Source of the DNA: Ascidia mentula
Lineage: Eukaryota; Chordata; Ascidiacea; Phlebobranchia; Ascidiidae
NCBI GenBank assembly: GCA_947561715.1
Contig: OX387202.1
Coordinates: 13,095,001 to 13,159,000, forward strand
Length of the DNA stretch: 64,000 nucleotides
Direction of reading: 5' to 3'
Made by a program: the position numbers and the translations under genes. The notes below the pieces were generated by a model that did no database searches, was not told the DNA's origin, and worked only from the letters and a program-made list of their open reading frames with translations. Of the stretch, positions 32,832 through 46,400 are shown piece after piece. The stretch's first letter is position 1. The number at the start of each line of letters is the position of its first letter.

Positions 32832-35800
32832 CTGGACGCCGACACCAAAGTAAACATTCAAGAAAGCAGCAAGCTAACCGAAGCAAATGACGTCACTGTC
32901 AGGTACGCTGCTGATCATGAAGCCAAAAGCGAAGTAAGCATTTCTTCACCTATCAAGCCAAGTAGTTTTGAAACAGATTTTTCCAGGGATATTACCTGAA
33001 AGTACGTCACGTGCTAGCCGTCATGTGCTTTACAGCCATGTTCAACGTCTACGCCGTCCGTAGCTGCTTGAGTGTCGCCATTGTAGCCATGGTAAACTCG
33101 ACCACGCACGAAGCCAATGACCACCACCAGAATTTAACCTCGGAATGCCCGAACCGAGGACACAACACAAGTAGAAGCGAGTTGTTTTCTGTAAGAACGG
33201 TTGGTTTCATCGGAGACTACTTAGCAGTCTTCAGTTTCATAATATTACGCAACTTCACAACGATTGAACTTCCAAGTTTTTAAACTTTTGGAGGAAAGAC
33301 AACGTCAATATGGCGAAAAAAGTTGTCGGTTAAAATCAGAAAATCGATTAGCAAAATAACGCTTCAAATGCAAGTTAATTATGATTGGCATGCGCTTAGG
33401 TTTGATTCCACCCTGCTTGCGTTAAACCTTTCGGTTTATATAGATTTGGTGAAAACTCACAAAGTACCGAACCTACTGCATGATATTTTTAGAACGGCAT
33501 TTTCAATTGGGACACAGCACAACAAGGACTTCTGCTCGGCTGCTTCTTCTACGGTTACGCCTGCAACAACATCCTCGGTCCATGGATGTCAAGGCGGTTC
33601 GGGTTTAAACGAGTTATGGGTTTAGCCATGATGTTTTCAGGATTATTCACGGTCTGCATTCCTCCAGCAGCTCACTCTAGTTTCGGCCTTCTAGTGGCTT
33701 TGAGAACATTGACCGGATTTTTTCAGGTATAATCTTATTGTAAACAATGCTTGCATGATTTTGCTTCAAACATTATACCAAACGTTCTTTATTAATATGG
33801 ATAAAATTACATAGTTGAGTGATTATATAGAAATATTTTTTTATTTTGTGGCTTTTTAAGCTGTATAATGTTTGAGTCGGAATGTGTCTATCTGACCCTA
33901 TGCCACCGATGTCTGATTCTAAAAACGTTTTGTGTTAGGGAGTGTTTTCCCCTTCGATAGTGGGGGTTTGGGGTGTTTGGGGGCCACAATTGGAGCGGAG
34001 CGCCTTAACTTCATTCAGTTTGTCCGGCAGCCCTGCTGGAACGTTCGTCACAATGCCTTTGGCCGGGTTGATGGCAGACATACTTGGCTGGGAATCGGTT
34101 TTCTATGGAATAGGTTGGTTGTACAATTTAACCTAGCTCAATTGGTGCATAATGACTTTAATTCTTACACAATATCTATGGTGTGTTTGTGTCTTTCTTG
34201 CAATTTTTTAGGGGCATGTTAATCATAGCGCACTTACCATGATACCATTGCCGCCACAGTTGGTTGCACCTTGTGAGCAGAGTAAACAAACAGAATACCA
34301 CAAAATCATTGAATCTTTTGTGTATTTTATACCCAAACTGATTTTCGCGTTTGTTTTACCGTTTGACAGGTTTTGGCTAAATCTCTATGAAGAGAAATTC
34401 AACCTCAATCTCTATAATACGCCTTTGCGGCAATATTCAACTCTTGTAAACTTTGTTAGGAGGATTATCGTTGCTGTGGTGTGTGATGTGGTTCGCTTTG
34501 GTCCATGATTCTCCCGAAAGTCACCCGAGAATATCAGAGAAAGAAAAACGCTACATTCTCGACAACAGAAGCGAAAACGAACAGAAGCCACACGAGAAAG
34601 TATAAAATGAAACAAGTTGGTTTATGCTTCACCTACTCATTAAAACTCCGGACAAAACATATAGGTTCCGAATATATTCGGATGTGCTACGAAAATATGG
34701 CCACCGAATCTTAATATTGATCGCAATTCTTAATTGCTGTAAGTGCTGTGGGCTATCTCTGATTTTAACAACTCTTAACGCTAGCGACGGTTAGTGTTAC
34801 CACAACGGTGTTTGAACGAAAATGGGAATGTACGAACCATACACCTGTGAATTTAGCTCACAAAGAAGGACGCTAAAGCAGAATTAAGACGTACCAGCGA
34901 AATTGCAAGTGTTTTTTGGACCATTATCAAATATATTCACGTCATAAAACATTCGGACCCTTCGGAATATTAACTTATTGCATTTGGATCCGTCCGAATC
35001 AGAACTTTCTTATCTTGACTTAAACCCGTCAACAATTTGATAAGTTGCCTTATTTTGCGTACTCCATTAAGCCTCAATATTATAATGAACCTGTCCAAAC
35101 TGGTAAATACAATCATAGTTATATAAAAATCGTCAAATGGTTTTGTCGACAAAAATGGAAATAGTATCTCAATGATCTTTCGTTTCTTGAAGGAAAAAAT
35201 CATAAGAACGCCGTGGAAATCGATGTTCAGTTCTCCGGCGCTGCTGGCAATTCTAGCGGGCATTTTTGCAAGCAGTTGGGGAGTATATACAGCTCTTACA
35301 TTACTTCCTACGTATATGGCTACAGTACTCAAGTTTGATGTTACCGCAGTAAGTTTATAAAATTGGTGCGATACAATTTTTATCTGGAGAAATACATGAG
35401 ATACAATATCTATACACAATTATTATGCCTTGCAAAACTCCTTTTGATACTTAAGCAGTTGTCTCAAACACAATGGTCAGTTTAAATCCAAATTTATACG
35501 GTACTGAAATGGGTAAAGTAACTTTCTATGTGCTTACTTGATCAGTTTAATAAATCGCTGAATATACAGAGTGGTGCAATCGTAGCTCTACCCTATATTC
35601 TTCAATGGCTTTTCACAATGGTCGGGGGATTCGTAACTGACGTCATCAGGTCCAAACGAGTGACGTCAACCATCGTCATTCGAAAGATCAACACGACTCT
35701 AGCGCTGGTTGCAAGCAGTTTGTTTTGTGTTCTGGCCTCTTACGTCGGATGCGATACAACGGCTGCAATCACCTTTTTCTCTGTTTCAGCGGCGTTGGCG

Positions 35801-36740
35801 GCACTTATTGGTATGTTACACTATACGAATTGACAACAAGACTTTTTTAGTTTGATCAAATTATGCTAAAATATGTATTAAAGTTCTCGTTGTGTGTTTT
35901 TTTAAATGGCGGCATATATATAACTCACGGACAATTCATACAGAAATTCTCATCAGGCACAGATGGAGAATAGGAATGATTGGCTTGGTTTGTGCTGTAC
36001 AATTCTCCGTTTGTGGCAAAAACCCTAAATAAAATAATATATGAGACTTGCCGGCATTTTGCTTTAACTTTTTGAACTAGAAAATTACAATTATTTGTCA
36101 GTTGTCCAAATCTGCGTTCATGGGATGAACTTGTGTGGTTTTGTTAAAGGGAATGTGAGTCAAAGTATAGTTTTTTTATCGTTTGCCTGTGCGATTTGCT
36201 TGTGGTATACATTATGTCTGTATTTGTTTTTGAATCAAGCTAGCAGCCCTCAAACTTCCTTCCGTATAATCAGGTCTGTTGCGTTTATTTTTCCAATAAA
36301 TTTCAACCACATTACCCATTCATTACACAGAAAAGTGGAGATAATATAAATGTCCCGACCTTTAGTTCCTGGTTGCACTTCTAACGCACAAGACATCGCA
36401 CCACAGTTTAGCGGAATAATATATGGCATCTCCAACACTCTCGGAGGTATCACGGGTGTTCTGGCGCCGCAAGTGGCCGGATTTCTGCTAGTCTCTGACG
36501 TAAGTAAAGAAACCGTGAATGGGTTTCATTTGCGTTGTCATTTTACAATGTTTCGGACATTTTTATGTTTAGAACTCGATAGGTCGGTGGCAAATAGTGT
36601 TCTGGATTTCGGCCGCGGTTCAGATTTTTTGCACTGTGATCTATTTGTTGTTCGCATCCGGGGAAGAACAGCCGTGGTCTAAAGGAAAAGTTGGAAAAGA
36701 ATCCAAGGGCGATTCCCTGAAAGGCGATGAAACAGAATAA
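32832..36740 (+). CDS. SLC17-family (sialin/VGLUT-like) transporter, gene 1; start codon lost
   Basis: Nine exons: 32832-32933, 32987-33190, 33493-33726, 33939-34113, 34460-34599, 35193-35348, 35570-35810, 36366-36499, 36573-36740. Joined they give an uninterrupted 517-residue frame, normal for SLC17 major-facilitator carriers of organic anions or phosphate in lysosomal, vesicular or plasma membranes. Seen: TM1 YAVRSCLSVAIVAMV with the Arg that sialin also has, N-glycosylation sequons after it, the loop motif GVWGPQLERS, RSKRVTSTIVIRK, the GISNTLGGITG helix, and a C-terminal ASGEEQPWSKG tail. The position that is ATG in all paralogues is CTG (32832-32834), with a TAG in frame just upstream. 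Exon 6 uses a TTGAAG acceptor. It may start elsewhere, start at CTG, or be a young pseudogene. Confidence 0.86.
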
Positions 36741-37858
36741 TAACATTGATGTGCTTTTTTAGCCACTGTTTAAGTGAAAAACGCTGTGCAAACATACGTA
36801 ATATGCAATGAAACAAGAGCATCGAGTCGTGTTATGTGGACGTACGCAAATTCGAATGGATTAGGAACAACATTCGTATAACTTACTTCGTACACTTAAT
36901 GTTTGGTTTCTATACTTATCGGGGAAGCGAATTCGATTTCTCCCAGGAAGTCAAAACGTAAGCAAAGAATGTTAGGCGCAAATTGCAAGTTCACTGAATA
37001 AGCAATTTATTCCGGAGCAATGGTAAAAACGTACGAAGTATTCGACAGGTTTTGCAACTTATTTGTAAAAAAAACGGAGATACATTTGCTGCCGTTAAAT
37101 TTGTTCAACACAGAAAATATTTCGCCCAAGTAATAAAAGCAGATACCCAAATATTAACATAATATTCCTATTCAAACAATTTTGTGAAAAGTTTTAATGT
37201 TGTTGGAGTTGTTTGAAAATATTCACTGAAACTGTAAAGTTCAATTCTTGCGTTTTGTGGAGTCATTGGCGTGGGAAGATAAACTCGATATCCACAAAAA
37301 TGAAAAGATTATGCAGTTAAAGCACAGTCTATTTTTGTTATTGTTCCGCGAGACGATGAAAAGCTTTACAAACCTACGCAAAACAATTATTTGACCCACA
37401 ACAATTTTTCGGCAACTTCCGCTATAGTGTACTAAAATCCATTCGGAAAAACCTCTTCACTTCCAGGAACTGATCTGTGTGTTTAATTACTCCACCAGTT
37501 CACAATCGATCGACTATGTCATGGGAGCAGTCGCATCGGATATTAAAATGGTAGCAGCAACAACTCATCAGTTGCATGTGAGCAAATCGCCCAGGGTAAA
37601 TATGCCAACTGCTGCACAGGCCATCAATCCGATGTCAATTCAATTCCGTTGCAACCAGGACGGAAACAGACAACCACTTACTGTTTGCTGTATTTGATTT
37701 ATGTTTGGCATGTTGATTCAACTTCTCGATCATGGATACCCAGTAACGACTCGAGGTTTTTTATAAGCATGGACTGAAATGTAGAGTAGTAAAATCGTCG
37801 TGACAGTGACAGTTTTTATGTGTAGTGTACACTTAGTGCTTATTTTAGTCAGTTAACC
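36741..37858. other. Intergenic between the two SLC17 genes
   Basis: AT-rich, with no supportable gene. The last ~60 bp is homologous to the leader of the other SLC17 copies (TTAGTCAGTTAACC before ATG). Confidence 0.4.
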
Positions 37859-40800
37859 ATGGACTTCAACACTGAAACAAATATTGATGAACGCAGCAAA
37901 CTAACCGAAGCAAATGACGCCGCGGCCAAGACGAATGTTGAAGCCGAAAGCGAAGTTGTTTTTCTTTAATAGTTTTGCAAAATTGAATCGGCAACAATTA
38001 CTTTTGCAGGGTTGTTACCTGAAGGTACGTCACGTGTTAGCCGTCATGTGCTTTACAGCCATGTTCAACGTCTACGCCATCCGCAGCTGCTTGAGTGTCG
38101 CCATTGTAGCCATGGTAAACTCGACAACTTACGCAGTCAATGGCCACCACCAGAATCTAACCACGGAATGCCCGAACCAAGGAAACAAAGCAAGCAGAAG
38201 CGAGTCGTTTTCAGTGAGTGTTGTTGGTATCATTTCTTGTTATAAGGCAGATTCCATTGTAGAAGTATTAGAATCAAATATATGTGGTCAGTTATAATCA
38301 ATATATACCGACGCAACAATTTTACAAAATCAACACGATTACTTTATAAAGTAAGCATAATTAAATAGATTTGACATTTGCTTTGGTTGGATGCAATGGT
38401 TACCACGAATAAACTTTGGTTACCACGAATAAACTTTGGTTACCCCGAATAAACTTTGCTTACCACGAATAAACAAGACGTGTTATTTTGACGTAAGCAA
38501 ATTCAGATGGAATAGGTTCTGCGAAAATTCAAAAATCGTGAAATAGGACAATTCATACCACGAATAAACTTTTTCTGTGCAAAGTTTTTGTACAAAGTGT
38601 GCTAAAACATGTCACTGAAAATATCGTAAACACTATCGAATGTGGCCATATCGAAAGAAAGCTCTGGATTCGGTTCTATATATTTAAGAACCGAATCTAC
38701 TTCATGATATTTTCAGGACATCGTTTTCAATTGGGACACAGCAAAACAGGGTCTTCTGCTCGGCTGCTTCTTCTACGGTTACGCCTGCAACAACATCCTC
38801 GGTCCATGGATGTCAAAACGGTTCGGGTTTAAACGAGTTATGGGATTAGCCATGATGTTTTCAGGATTATTCACGATCTGCATTCCCCCAGCAGCTCGCT
38901 CTAGTTTTGGCCTCCTTGTGACTTTAAGAACCTTGACCGGATTTTGTCAGGTATTTGGCATATGTTTGCGCTTCGAATGAAAAAAGACAAATTTCTTAAA
39001 ACCAACTGTTTTTTTTTGTTAGCTGGGATATTGTGATATCCTTTGTTTTTTAACTAGCAGGAACAGAAATTGCACTTTGTGGTACCCCGTCTATCCATTG
39101 GGCGTGGGCACCCTACTTTTTTGTGTTTCCCATCGTAAAACATGTTGTTTTTTTTTCAGCCATAATTTATGATCAGAAAATTACAGAGCGTTTTTTCGCC
39201 AATCGGGTAAAATGACGCTCCGAATTTTTGCTCTCGGGTAAAATGACGCTTATATTAATTTTTGCTTTAACCTTTTAAGCTGTCACATATTGTAATCGTA
39301 ATGTATGTTAGGCATACATTGCTGATGCATAATTACTTCACTTTTAGGGGGTATTCTCCCCTTCGGTAGTGGGGATGTGGGGTGTTTGGGGGCCGCGATT
39401 GGAGCGGAGCGCCTTAACTTCGTTCAGTTTGTCCGGCAGCTCCGCTGGAATTTTCGTCACCATGCCTTTGGCCGGGTTGATGGCAGAAAAACTTGGCTGG
39501 GAATCGATTTTCTATGGAATAGGTTTGTTGTGGTTGAATTTGTTTTGTTTAACGAGAAACGCCTTGTGGTTAAAAGTTAATCTTTTAAAATACTATCATT
39601 GCGTCCACTAGTACAGTGATACCATAGGAATAGAGATCAAATTTACAAATATCATATGCCTGGCAGCAACAGCAACATTATATCCTTAAAAATGTTTGTT
39701 TTTTCGCGTTTGTTTTGCATGTTTTGGCTAAATCTTCTTGAAGAGTATCATCCCCTTATCTTATGTGTATGGCTTCTATGTATCAGTACTTTATAGGAGG
39801 ATTATCGCTGCTGTGGTGTGTGATGTGGTTCGCATTGGTCCATGATTCTCCCGAAAGTCACCCGAGAATATCAGAAGGAGAAAAACGCTACATTCTCGGA
39901 AGTGAGAATGAAAACGAGGAAGCCTCGCAGGAGGAAGTATGCAATAAAATAAACTGGTTTACTGAGTTTAGGTTCTTCTGAGTACAATCTTCAATCCCGG
40001 TAACCAATTGTTATATCCCTTGTTTTTTGATGTAAACTAAACCATCCCAAACCCTTGGTAATTTAATATTTAAATTGTATATCAGATGGTGATTCCGAAT
40101 AAACGAAAGGCATCTCATACCACCTTCTTCCGTTTTTCACAGGAAACAAATTTGCACACACCTTGGAAATCAATATTTACCTCACCAGCGCTGCTGGCAA
40201 TCTTAGCTGGCATTTTTGGGAGCTGTTGGGGTGCCTATACAGCTTTGACGCTACTCCCAACCTACATGGCTACTGTACTGAAGTTTAATGTTGCAGCAGT
40301 AAGAATTAAATACCGTTGAGTTCTGTCCCGGAACGCCGCACCGGCAGGCATTCTTTTACCGGGACGGCGTTCCTGACCGTTCCGGCTTGGTTTTACCACT
40401 GGATCCAGTACACAGATGGTATATAGTGTATACAGTATAGGATCGTGCCAAACACATTTCCGATAGATTTTTAGTTCCCAAATCATGTTGTGACGTATTT
40501 TGGTAAGGTCAAAACGTGAATTGTTTATTTAAAGCATTCTTAGCCATACAACTGTTGCAAATTATTACAACACATGCTTCGTCATAAAAAAAATATACAG
40601 AGTGGTGCAATCGTAGCCCTGCCCTATATTCTTCAATGGCTTCTAACAATGATCGGGGGATTCGTAACTGACGTCATCAGGTCCAAACGTGTTACGTCAA
40701 CCATCGTCATTCGAAAGATCAACACGACTATTGGGCTGGTTGCAAGCAGTTTGTTTTGTGTTCTGGCCTCATACGTCGGATGTGATACAACGGCTGCAAT

Positions 40801-41395
40801 CGCCTATTTCTCTGTTTCCGTGGCGTCGGCAGCTTTTATTAGTATGTTATACGTTCGCTATATTTGGAATAATCTTGTCTAGCAAACGAAATATCGGTCA
40901 AATCACAGATTATTCTTACTTCTCTGGATAATATTTATTTGTGTTCGAAAATACTGTACGAACGTCCGGTATTTATTTAAAAAAAATATAGCAAGCCATT
41001 CAACACACTGAAAAATTAAGTTGATATAATTGTTCCAATCTTTAGTTCCAGGTTGCACTTCTAACGCACAAGACATCGCACCACAGTTTGGCGGAATAAT
41101 ATATGGAATCTCCAACACTCTCGGAGGTATCGCGGGTGTTCTGGCGCCGCAAGTGGCCGGCTTGTTGCTAGTCGCTGACGTGAGTTAAAGAAAAATTGCA
41201 CAAATTTCACAGAATCTTCATTTTTTTTATGTTTAGAACTCGATAGGTCGGTGGCAAATCGCGTTCTGGATTTCGGCAGCGATTCAAGTTTTTTGCACCG
41301 TTATCTATTTGTTGTTTGCATCCGGAGAAGAACAGCCGTGGTCTAAAGGAAAGGAATCGAAAAGTGATTCGCTGGATGGCTGCGAGACAGAATAA
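37859..41395 (+). CDS. SLC17-family (sialin/VGLUT-like) transporter, gene 2
   Basis: Nine exons: 37859-37954, 38010-38213, 38717-38950, 39348-39522, 39797-39936, 40143-40298, 40601-40841, 41046-41179, 41237-41395. The frame runs 512 codons from a clear ATG with no stop. Exon lengths 2-8 and all phases equal gene 1. Expected: a 12-helix proton- or sodium-linked anion carrier. Seen: a polar N-terminus, TM1 YAIRSCLSVAIVAMV (Arg57), glycosylation sequons in the first large loop, FFYGYACNNILGPWMSKRFG (TM2-loop region), GVWGPRLERS, GWESIFYGIG, YMATVLKF, GISNTLGGIAG, and the tail ASGEEQPWSKG. The donor after exon 1 (GTTGTT) is weak. A 20-bp tandem repeat lies in intron 2 and a GC-rich inverted repeat in intron 6. 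Substrate not predictable. Probably the functional member of the pair. Confidence 0.92.
38398..38474 (+). repeat. 20-bp tandem repeat, 4 units, in SLC17 gene 2 intron 2
   Basis: Unit GGTTACCACGAATAAACTTT repeated nearly exactly. A further single TACCACGAATAAACTTT lies at about 38557-38573. Confidence 0.92.
40330..40373. repeat. GC-rich inverted repeat in SLC17 gene 2 intron 6
   Basis: GGAACGCCG (40330-40338) pairs with CGGCGTTCC (40365-40373), inside a locally GC-rich patch unlike the surrounding AT-rich intron. Possibly a small non-autonomous element; no target-site duplication seen. Confidence 0.5.
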
Positions 41396-41619
41396 CAAAT
41401 ATTGTGTGTTTTGGGGCAACCTGTTCCAGTGAAACAAACGATGAAATACCGTAGTTTAATGAAAGTGTACAAAATTTTCATGTGCTTACAGTTAAGCGGG
41501 AATTCTATAAGACCCTCAAAAACTTTTAAATTAAATTTGATTTCTCCTCTAGATTTCATTTCTATACGTGCATAAGTGTCCATGCCGACTCATCAATGTG
41601 CCATTGTCGTTTCTTAGTA

Positions 41620-41760
41620 AGTGCAGTCATAATATAACTTACAGCTGCTTGTGTTGCGTGATCGAATTCGTTTAAAAATATCTTCTATCTTCCTTGAACC
41701 AGTTCCTGTATTGAATTGACTTTACCACTTTGTAGCCGACTGCCTGAATCATACAAACAA
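41620..41760 (-). pseudogene. Ancient GNAT relic
   Basis: On the minus strand the sequence reads VCMIQAVGYKVVKS followed by a degraded continuation, matching ARLMQLSGYKLVKS of the intact genes. The C-terminal part (SCG/TAG region and NAVEHATEA equivalents) is recognisable only at DNA level. It is far more decayed than the other copies and lies just past the second SLC17 gene. Confidence 0.6.
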
Positions 41761-43497
41761 AGACCTTCCATCATGTATGTCGGTACGAGTTAACAAGGGT
41801 TTAAACACCAATTGGTCATATATCCGCAATTCATCCTATCTATGCTTTCATCATTATTCACTTACCTCTCTGTGTTTTACGTTGTATATGCACGGCCCCA
41901 ATGCAACTGTTCCGGTTCCAGGTTAATGATGAATGACACGATTTCATCTACATATTTGAACCAGTTGGTTAAGCGGTTTTGTGCTGCAAACCTTCAACAT
42001 GAAGTAATTTTGTTGTTTACTTTGCACTACTACACTTGTGTTACTTTTTGGGCGTATTTCTTTCCTCAAATGATTTTTCAGTTTTCAGTACCTCATTGCT
42101 TTGGCGTCATTTTGGCAACATGAAGAAAATTAAACGCTAACTATTATACGCAACAGTGCACACAACTATACAAATAATATTTAATGTAATTCTTTATTTT
42201 TCAAGGATTTAAAAATCCTGCTGGGCATACACTGAACGCACATGTAAATGAAACTATTTGATTCTAGCGTCAGTAAACAATTAAGATTAGTAAACAAAGC
42301 TTTCCTAGATAGTGGCATTTTATTGCCGTTGCACGTGATATTGTGTGCAAAAGAGCGTGACAAATATAAATTAACTTCGTTTCGCTTTTGCAAAATGACA
42401 AGGGTCAATTACTTGATACAAAGTACAGGCTTAGTTGGTCTAAAAGAAGCATTTATTGCAGGAACAAATGCAAGCTGTTAGAAAGCGCGACAAAAACATA
42501 GAAGGTTATAAATTATTGTTGACTGAAATTACCAAATTGCATTACGTTAGAAACATGCAACAGTTATCATAACAGACAAAGGTCCGCATTATCCAACAAT
42601 CATTTGTACATCCATTTTCTCGGAATTGAGCACAAATCTAATATAACAGAATCAATGGTTTTGTTTTCAATTTTGGCAGAAAATATTCGACTGAGGTTCA
42701 AAAACTTTTCATGAACATGCTAGCGAAAGATCCCTGTCAAAAAAAATTGATCCAGCTTACAGAACTCTGAATATTTCACAAGCCCAGGTTCTAGGTTGCA
42801 ATAGAACTACCCACAACATGCATAAACAATTTATTAACTATACATACCACACACGAAAGCTTGAACAGAAACGGACAGAAAGCAACAGCACCAGAAACGA
42901 TTTTCACTATACTCTAATAGGGCAGTCTTTTATTATTGCGCGATTAAGTTGTTTATTGTTTTTATTTGAAAGCAAAAGTAATGGTTAGGCATGATAGACC
43001 TGATTAGGTTACAATGACCAGCGAACAAAAACAGCGCGATTATTGACGGCCATTGTGTGAATAAATACTACACGCAGTAAAGAAGGAACTCATCGCGCAG
43101 GTTTTCAATGAACATCAGAACGAATGGAAAAAACGAATATCGGAATTTTCAACCATTCAAGTGCCGTTCGCAAACATGCGAAACTTTCACCACAAACTAG
43201 AGAAGGCGAAATTGGGATGATGCTTTTTGTGAAGTGATCGATGAGCGAATTTCTTTGCGCAGTTAAAATAAATGGGGCAGCAATGTAGAAGTACAATATT
43301 ACAATATAAGCGAGATGCGAAGATGTAGCTTGGCGCAGTACCCAAACTCATCAGCATCAGTAACACCAGCAGTGTGTGCTGTTCGGTGTGAAAAAGGCAG
43401 ACTCGAACGTGAATCACCAATTACAAAGGCTTTTATGACGACACTATTCTTTGCACAATGTCGCGCGCGTTTCCGTTCAACGCCTCGCAGATGCGGT
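41761..43497. other. Intergenic region
   Basis: About 42060-42440 resembles 32280-32620. A 93-codon frame (41842-42123, plus) begins with a signal-like MLSSLFTYLSVFYVVYA but has no family and lies in otherwise non-coding DNA; not called. No other gene seen. Confidence 0.35.
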
Positions 43498-46400
43498 TCA
43501 TCGCCTTCGGGTCACGTGACCCCATCTCGCGTAGTTCGCGTCCGACGGAGGTTCGGACTTCTGCAAAGACAAAGGGCACACGCTGAGACGTGGAAATTTG
43601 GTGGTGCATAACTTACGTTTTCATAAACTTTCAACATAAACAAGACACCCATAAAAAGATTTTTTATACTCTGCGTTTCAGCTGCAGGCATACCATTTTT
43701 TTGAGTGCATTGAGAACGGTCGACGAAACAGCAGACGCGTATGCTGAGACGAATTATGTTGTGCATGCTATTCATGCTATTATCTGCAAGATGTCACACT
43801 ATAAAAGTCCTAAGCGACCTTCAAATAAACCTACTAATGTCTGGGAGTTGCTACGTACTTAACAAACTGTACATCTACTTTAACGGCGTGTGGAGATTTA
43901 AGAAATGCACTAAGACGTTGCTCGAGCAACCGGTTCTGTTTTCAGAAACTATCATCGGGTTTCTTATGCTTCAGGTTGGCTTACGTCAACATGTAACACA
44001 ATACTAGTACAATGGTTAGGAAACACACTATATCTCGTTAACTTGGCATCCTTTTATTTGTTTTTGGTATTTAAACAACTTTTATTCTCATAACGTGCCC
44101 CATCGGTTGAGAAACCCTGGTTTAGTTTCAGGGGCGATTGAATGTGGATCAACAACCGCAAATCTAGAAACATTGCGCCCCTGAGAGCTACAATATTACC
44201 GTTGTCAATCTCAGCATTGGCGCAGACGGCAGCAAAAATCTCCACAATCCTCGTCACTGTTGTCAAGTCAGTACCCACGTGATCGTGACGTAACAAACGA
44301 GCCAGACAACCGCAAACGGCCGCGTCTTCGGCGTGGTCTTCTTGGATCGGTAGCTTCGAGAGCAGAACAGGCAAAACCTTTATCACACAAAGTCTTATTT
44401 TGAACAAAGCCTTATTTTGTACAACGTCTTATTTTGTACAAAGCCTTACTTTACGCTCAATCAAACACAAAATGGCATGGGCACCTATAAAACCACAAGG
44501 GTTATCGAGTTAGGCGCCGGTTTAAACATTAAATGAGTAATTATGCAAGAATTTGAAGTACTGTATAAGAATGAAGGACTGAGTATGGGTTTGCAATTTA
44601 CAGCATATACAGCGCAACGTCTCAACATAAAAGCACTAAACTGCAGCGGGCACCTGTTCAAGAGGAACTATCTCTTGATTGGCGATAATCATCCGACATA
44701 CTGCTCCCAGAATGTTATCAGTAACGCGCCTGTTCTTTTCACGCGTCAACGCCGCCGATAAGCACCCCAGCACAGACGGGTAATGCTGCACGGAAGCAGC
44801 GCCGCCGTTCTTTAACACAACTCCAAGCCCATATATGGCGTTGTTCCGCACCTCGGCTTCCTTGTCTCTGCACAAATAAACGAACATTGGTTACTGGTTT
44901 GTCGACGGCCTCCGCCCACGTTCATTGATAAAAAAGTTTGTGAAGGGGATTTTTAAAGGGGATTTTACGTTTTGAATTTTAAGCTGCGTGTTCAGATGCT
45001 GACGTATTTTGCAAAGATATATTAGGTTCGGATTTTCTTTTAAGCATCAGGAATATGGATATTTACAGATAGTTGAATTTGCGGAAAAGTTTATTGTTGC
45101 TAAAGACACGTTATTAGATTTATGCTTTGTTTGCTAAGGCAACGTGCTAGCCCTTTGCCATTTTTACAACCTAATACTGGCCCTTTTCTTCGTGAAAGTG
45201 TTTAACTGGAATAATTTGACACATTTGCGACTTATCAAGTAAATATTTGATAAGCAAAGTGGAGCAAATAATATGAATTGGCTGCACTGGTAAGACGTTT
45301 TAGGTTGAAACAGTTGCCATCTGTCTGCAGCTTACACAATTCAAGTAATTATTGTTCAAATAGGGGCGGCACTTTTCAGCAATATTTTATTTGTGGTCTA
45401 CAGACATGGTGGAAAATATGTAGAACTATGCGAATGCCATTCTAAACTCCAATCTTGGGTAATTTATATCAGGAATGTTGAAACCACGACCGGACACACA
45501 ATGTTGAAACCACGACTGGCGTAAAGTTTGGTAACCTTTACCTTGTAAGTGGTATAAGCCTCGGTACGACATGGGATAGCATTTGAGTCGAAGACCCTTC
45601 GCCGAGTTTTTCGACTACTTCTGCAATCGTTCCGGCGGCGAAAGATCGTTCTGCGACTGAGTTCGTTGCTTTCTGTTGATATTAAAAGAGCAGTAATATT
45701 CAGGATGTACTTTTCAACCTCTAAGTTGCATTTTTCGTTACCATTATTCGTAAATTGACATGTTTAGCCTTTGGGGACGATTTACGGGCAATGAAAATCG
45801 TTCTAATGAGGAATTCGACTATTTTATAGCTTTGTTTTTTATTGCGTGTGATAAAATATACCGAAACGTTATTAAAAAGGGACCACCTATAAACTATTAA
45901 TATAGTGTATTAACATTATCTGCAGTGGGCCATATTAGTCTCTGATTTCCTAACTGTCATAGCTTCTAGTTCAATTTTTTTAAAAGAGTTTGTGGAAACT
46001 GAGGAAGCGAGTACTATTAAAATTATTTCAAAAATCATTTAGTTTCAAAAGAGCAGTGCACTAGAAACTCTTGCAGTTAAAATCATTACGAGCATTTTTA
46101 CTTCTCGATTGTATATCGAATAAAATAGAATAAGCACGTATTCATTACGGTCGAGACGTTAACGCAAATTGAATTTAAAAAAAACGCCGGGACTATTTTG
46201 TAAAAGCACGTAAACGCATTGCGAATACTTCTAAATAATTTTCATGTTAAAGTGGGCACACTCATACATGTATGCAAGTATTCTTACCAGTTTGTTGAGT
46301 AAGGTCGGGAGGCAGGAAACGAAATAAGGCTGGAAGGGGGCCCCGAGTTTCTCGGCCAAAGTCGGAAAAATCTCTCCACAATATTCGATCAACATCTCAT

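Noticed and set aside
41842..42123. 93-codon frame with signal-like N-terminus
   Set aside because: Lies in decayed intergenic DNA and has no homologue in the window; hydrophobic stretches are expected by chance in T-rich DNA.
43315..43611. Plus-strand ORF over the last importin-4 exon
   Set aside because: Antisense to a well-supported exon; composition follows the coding strand.
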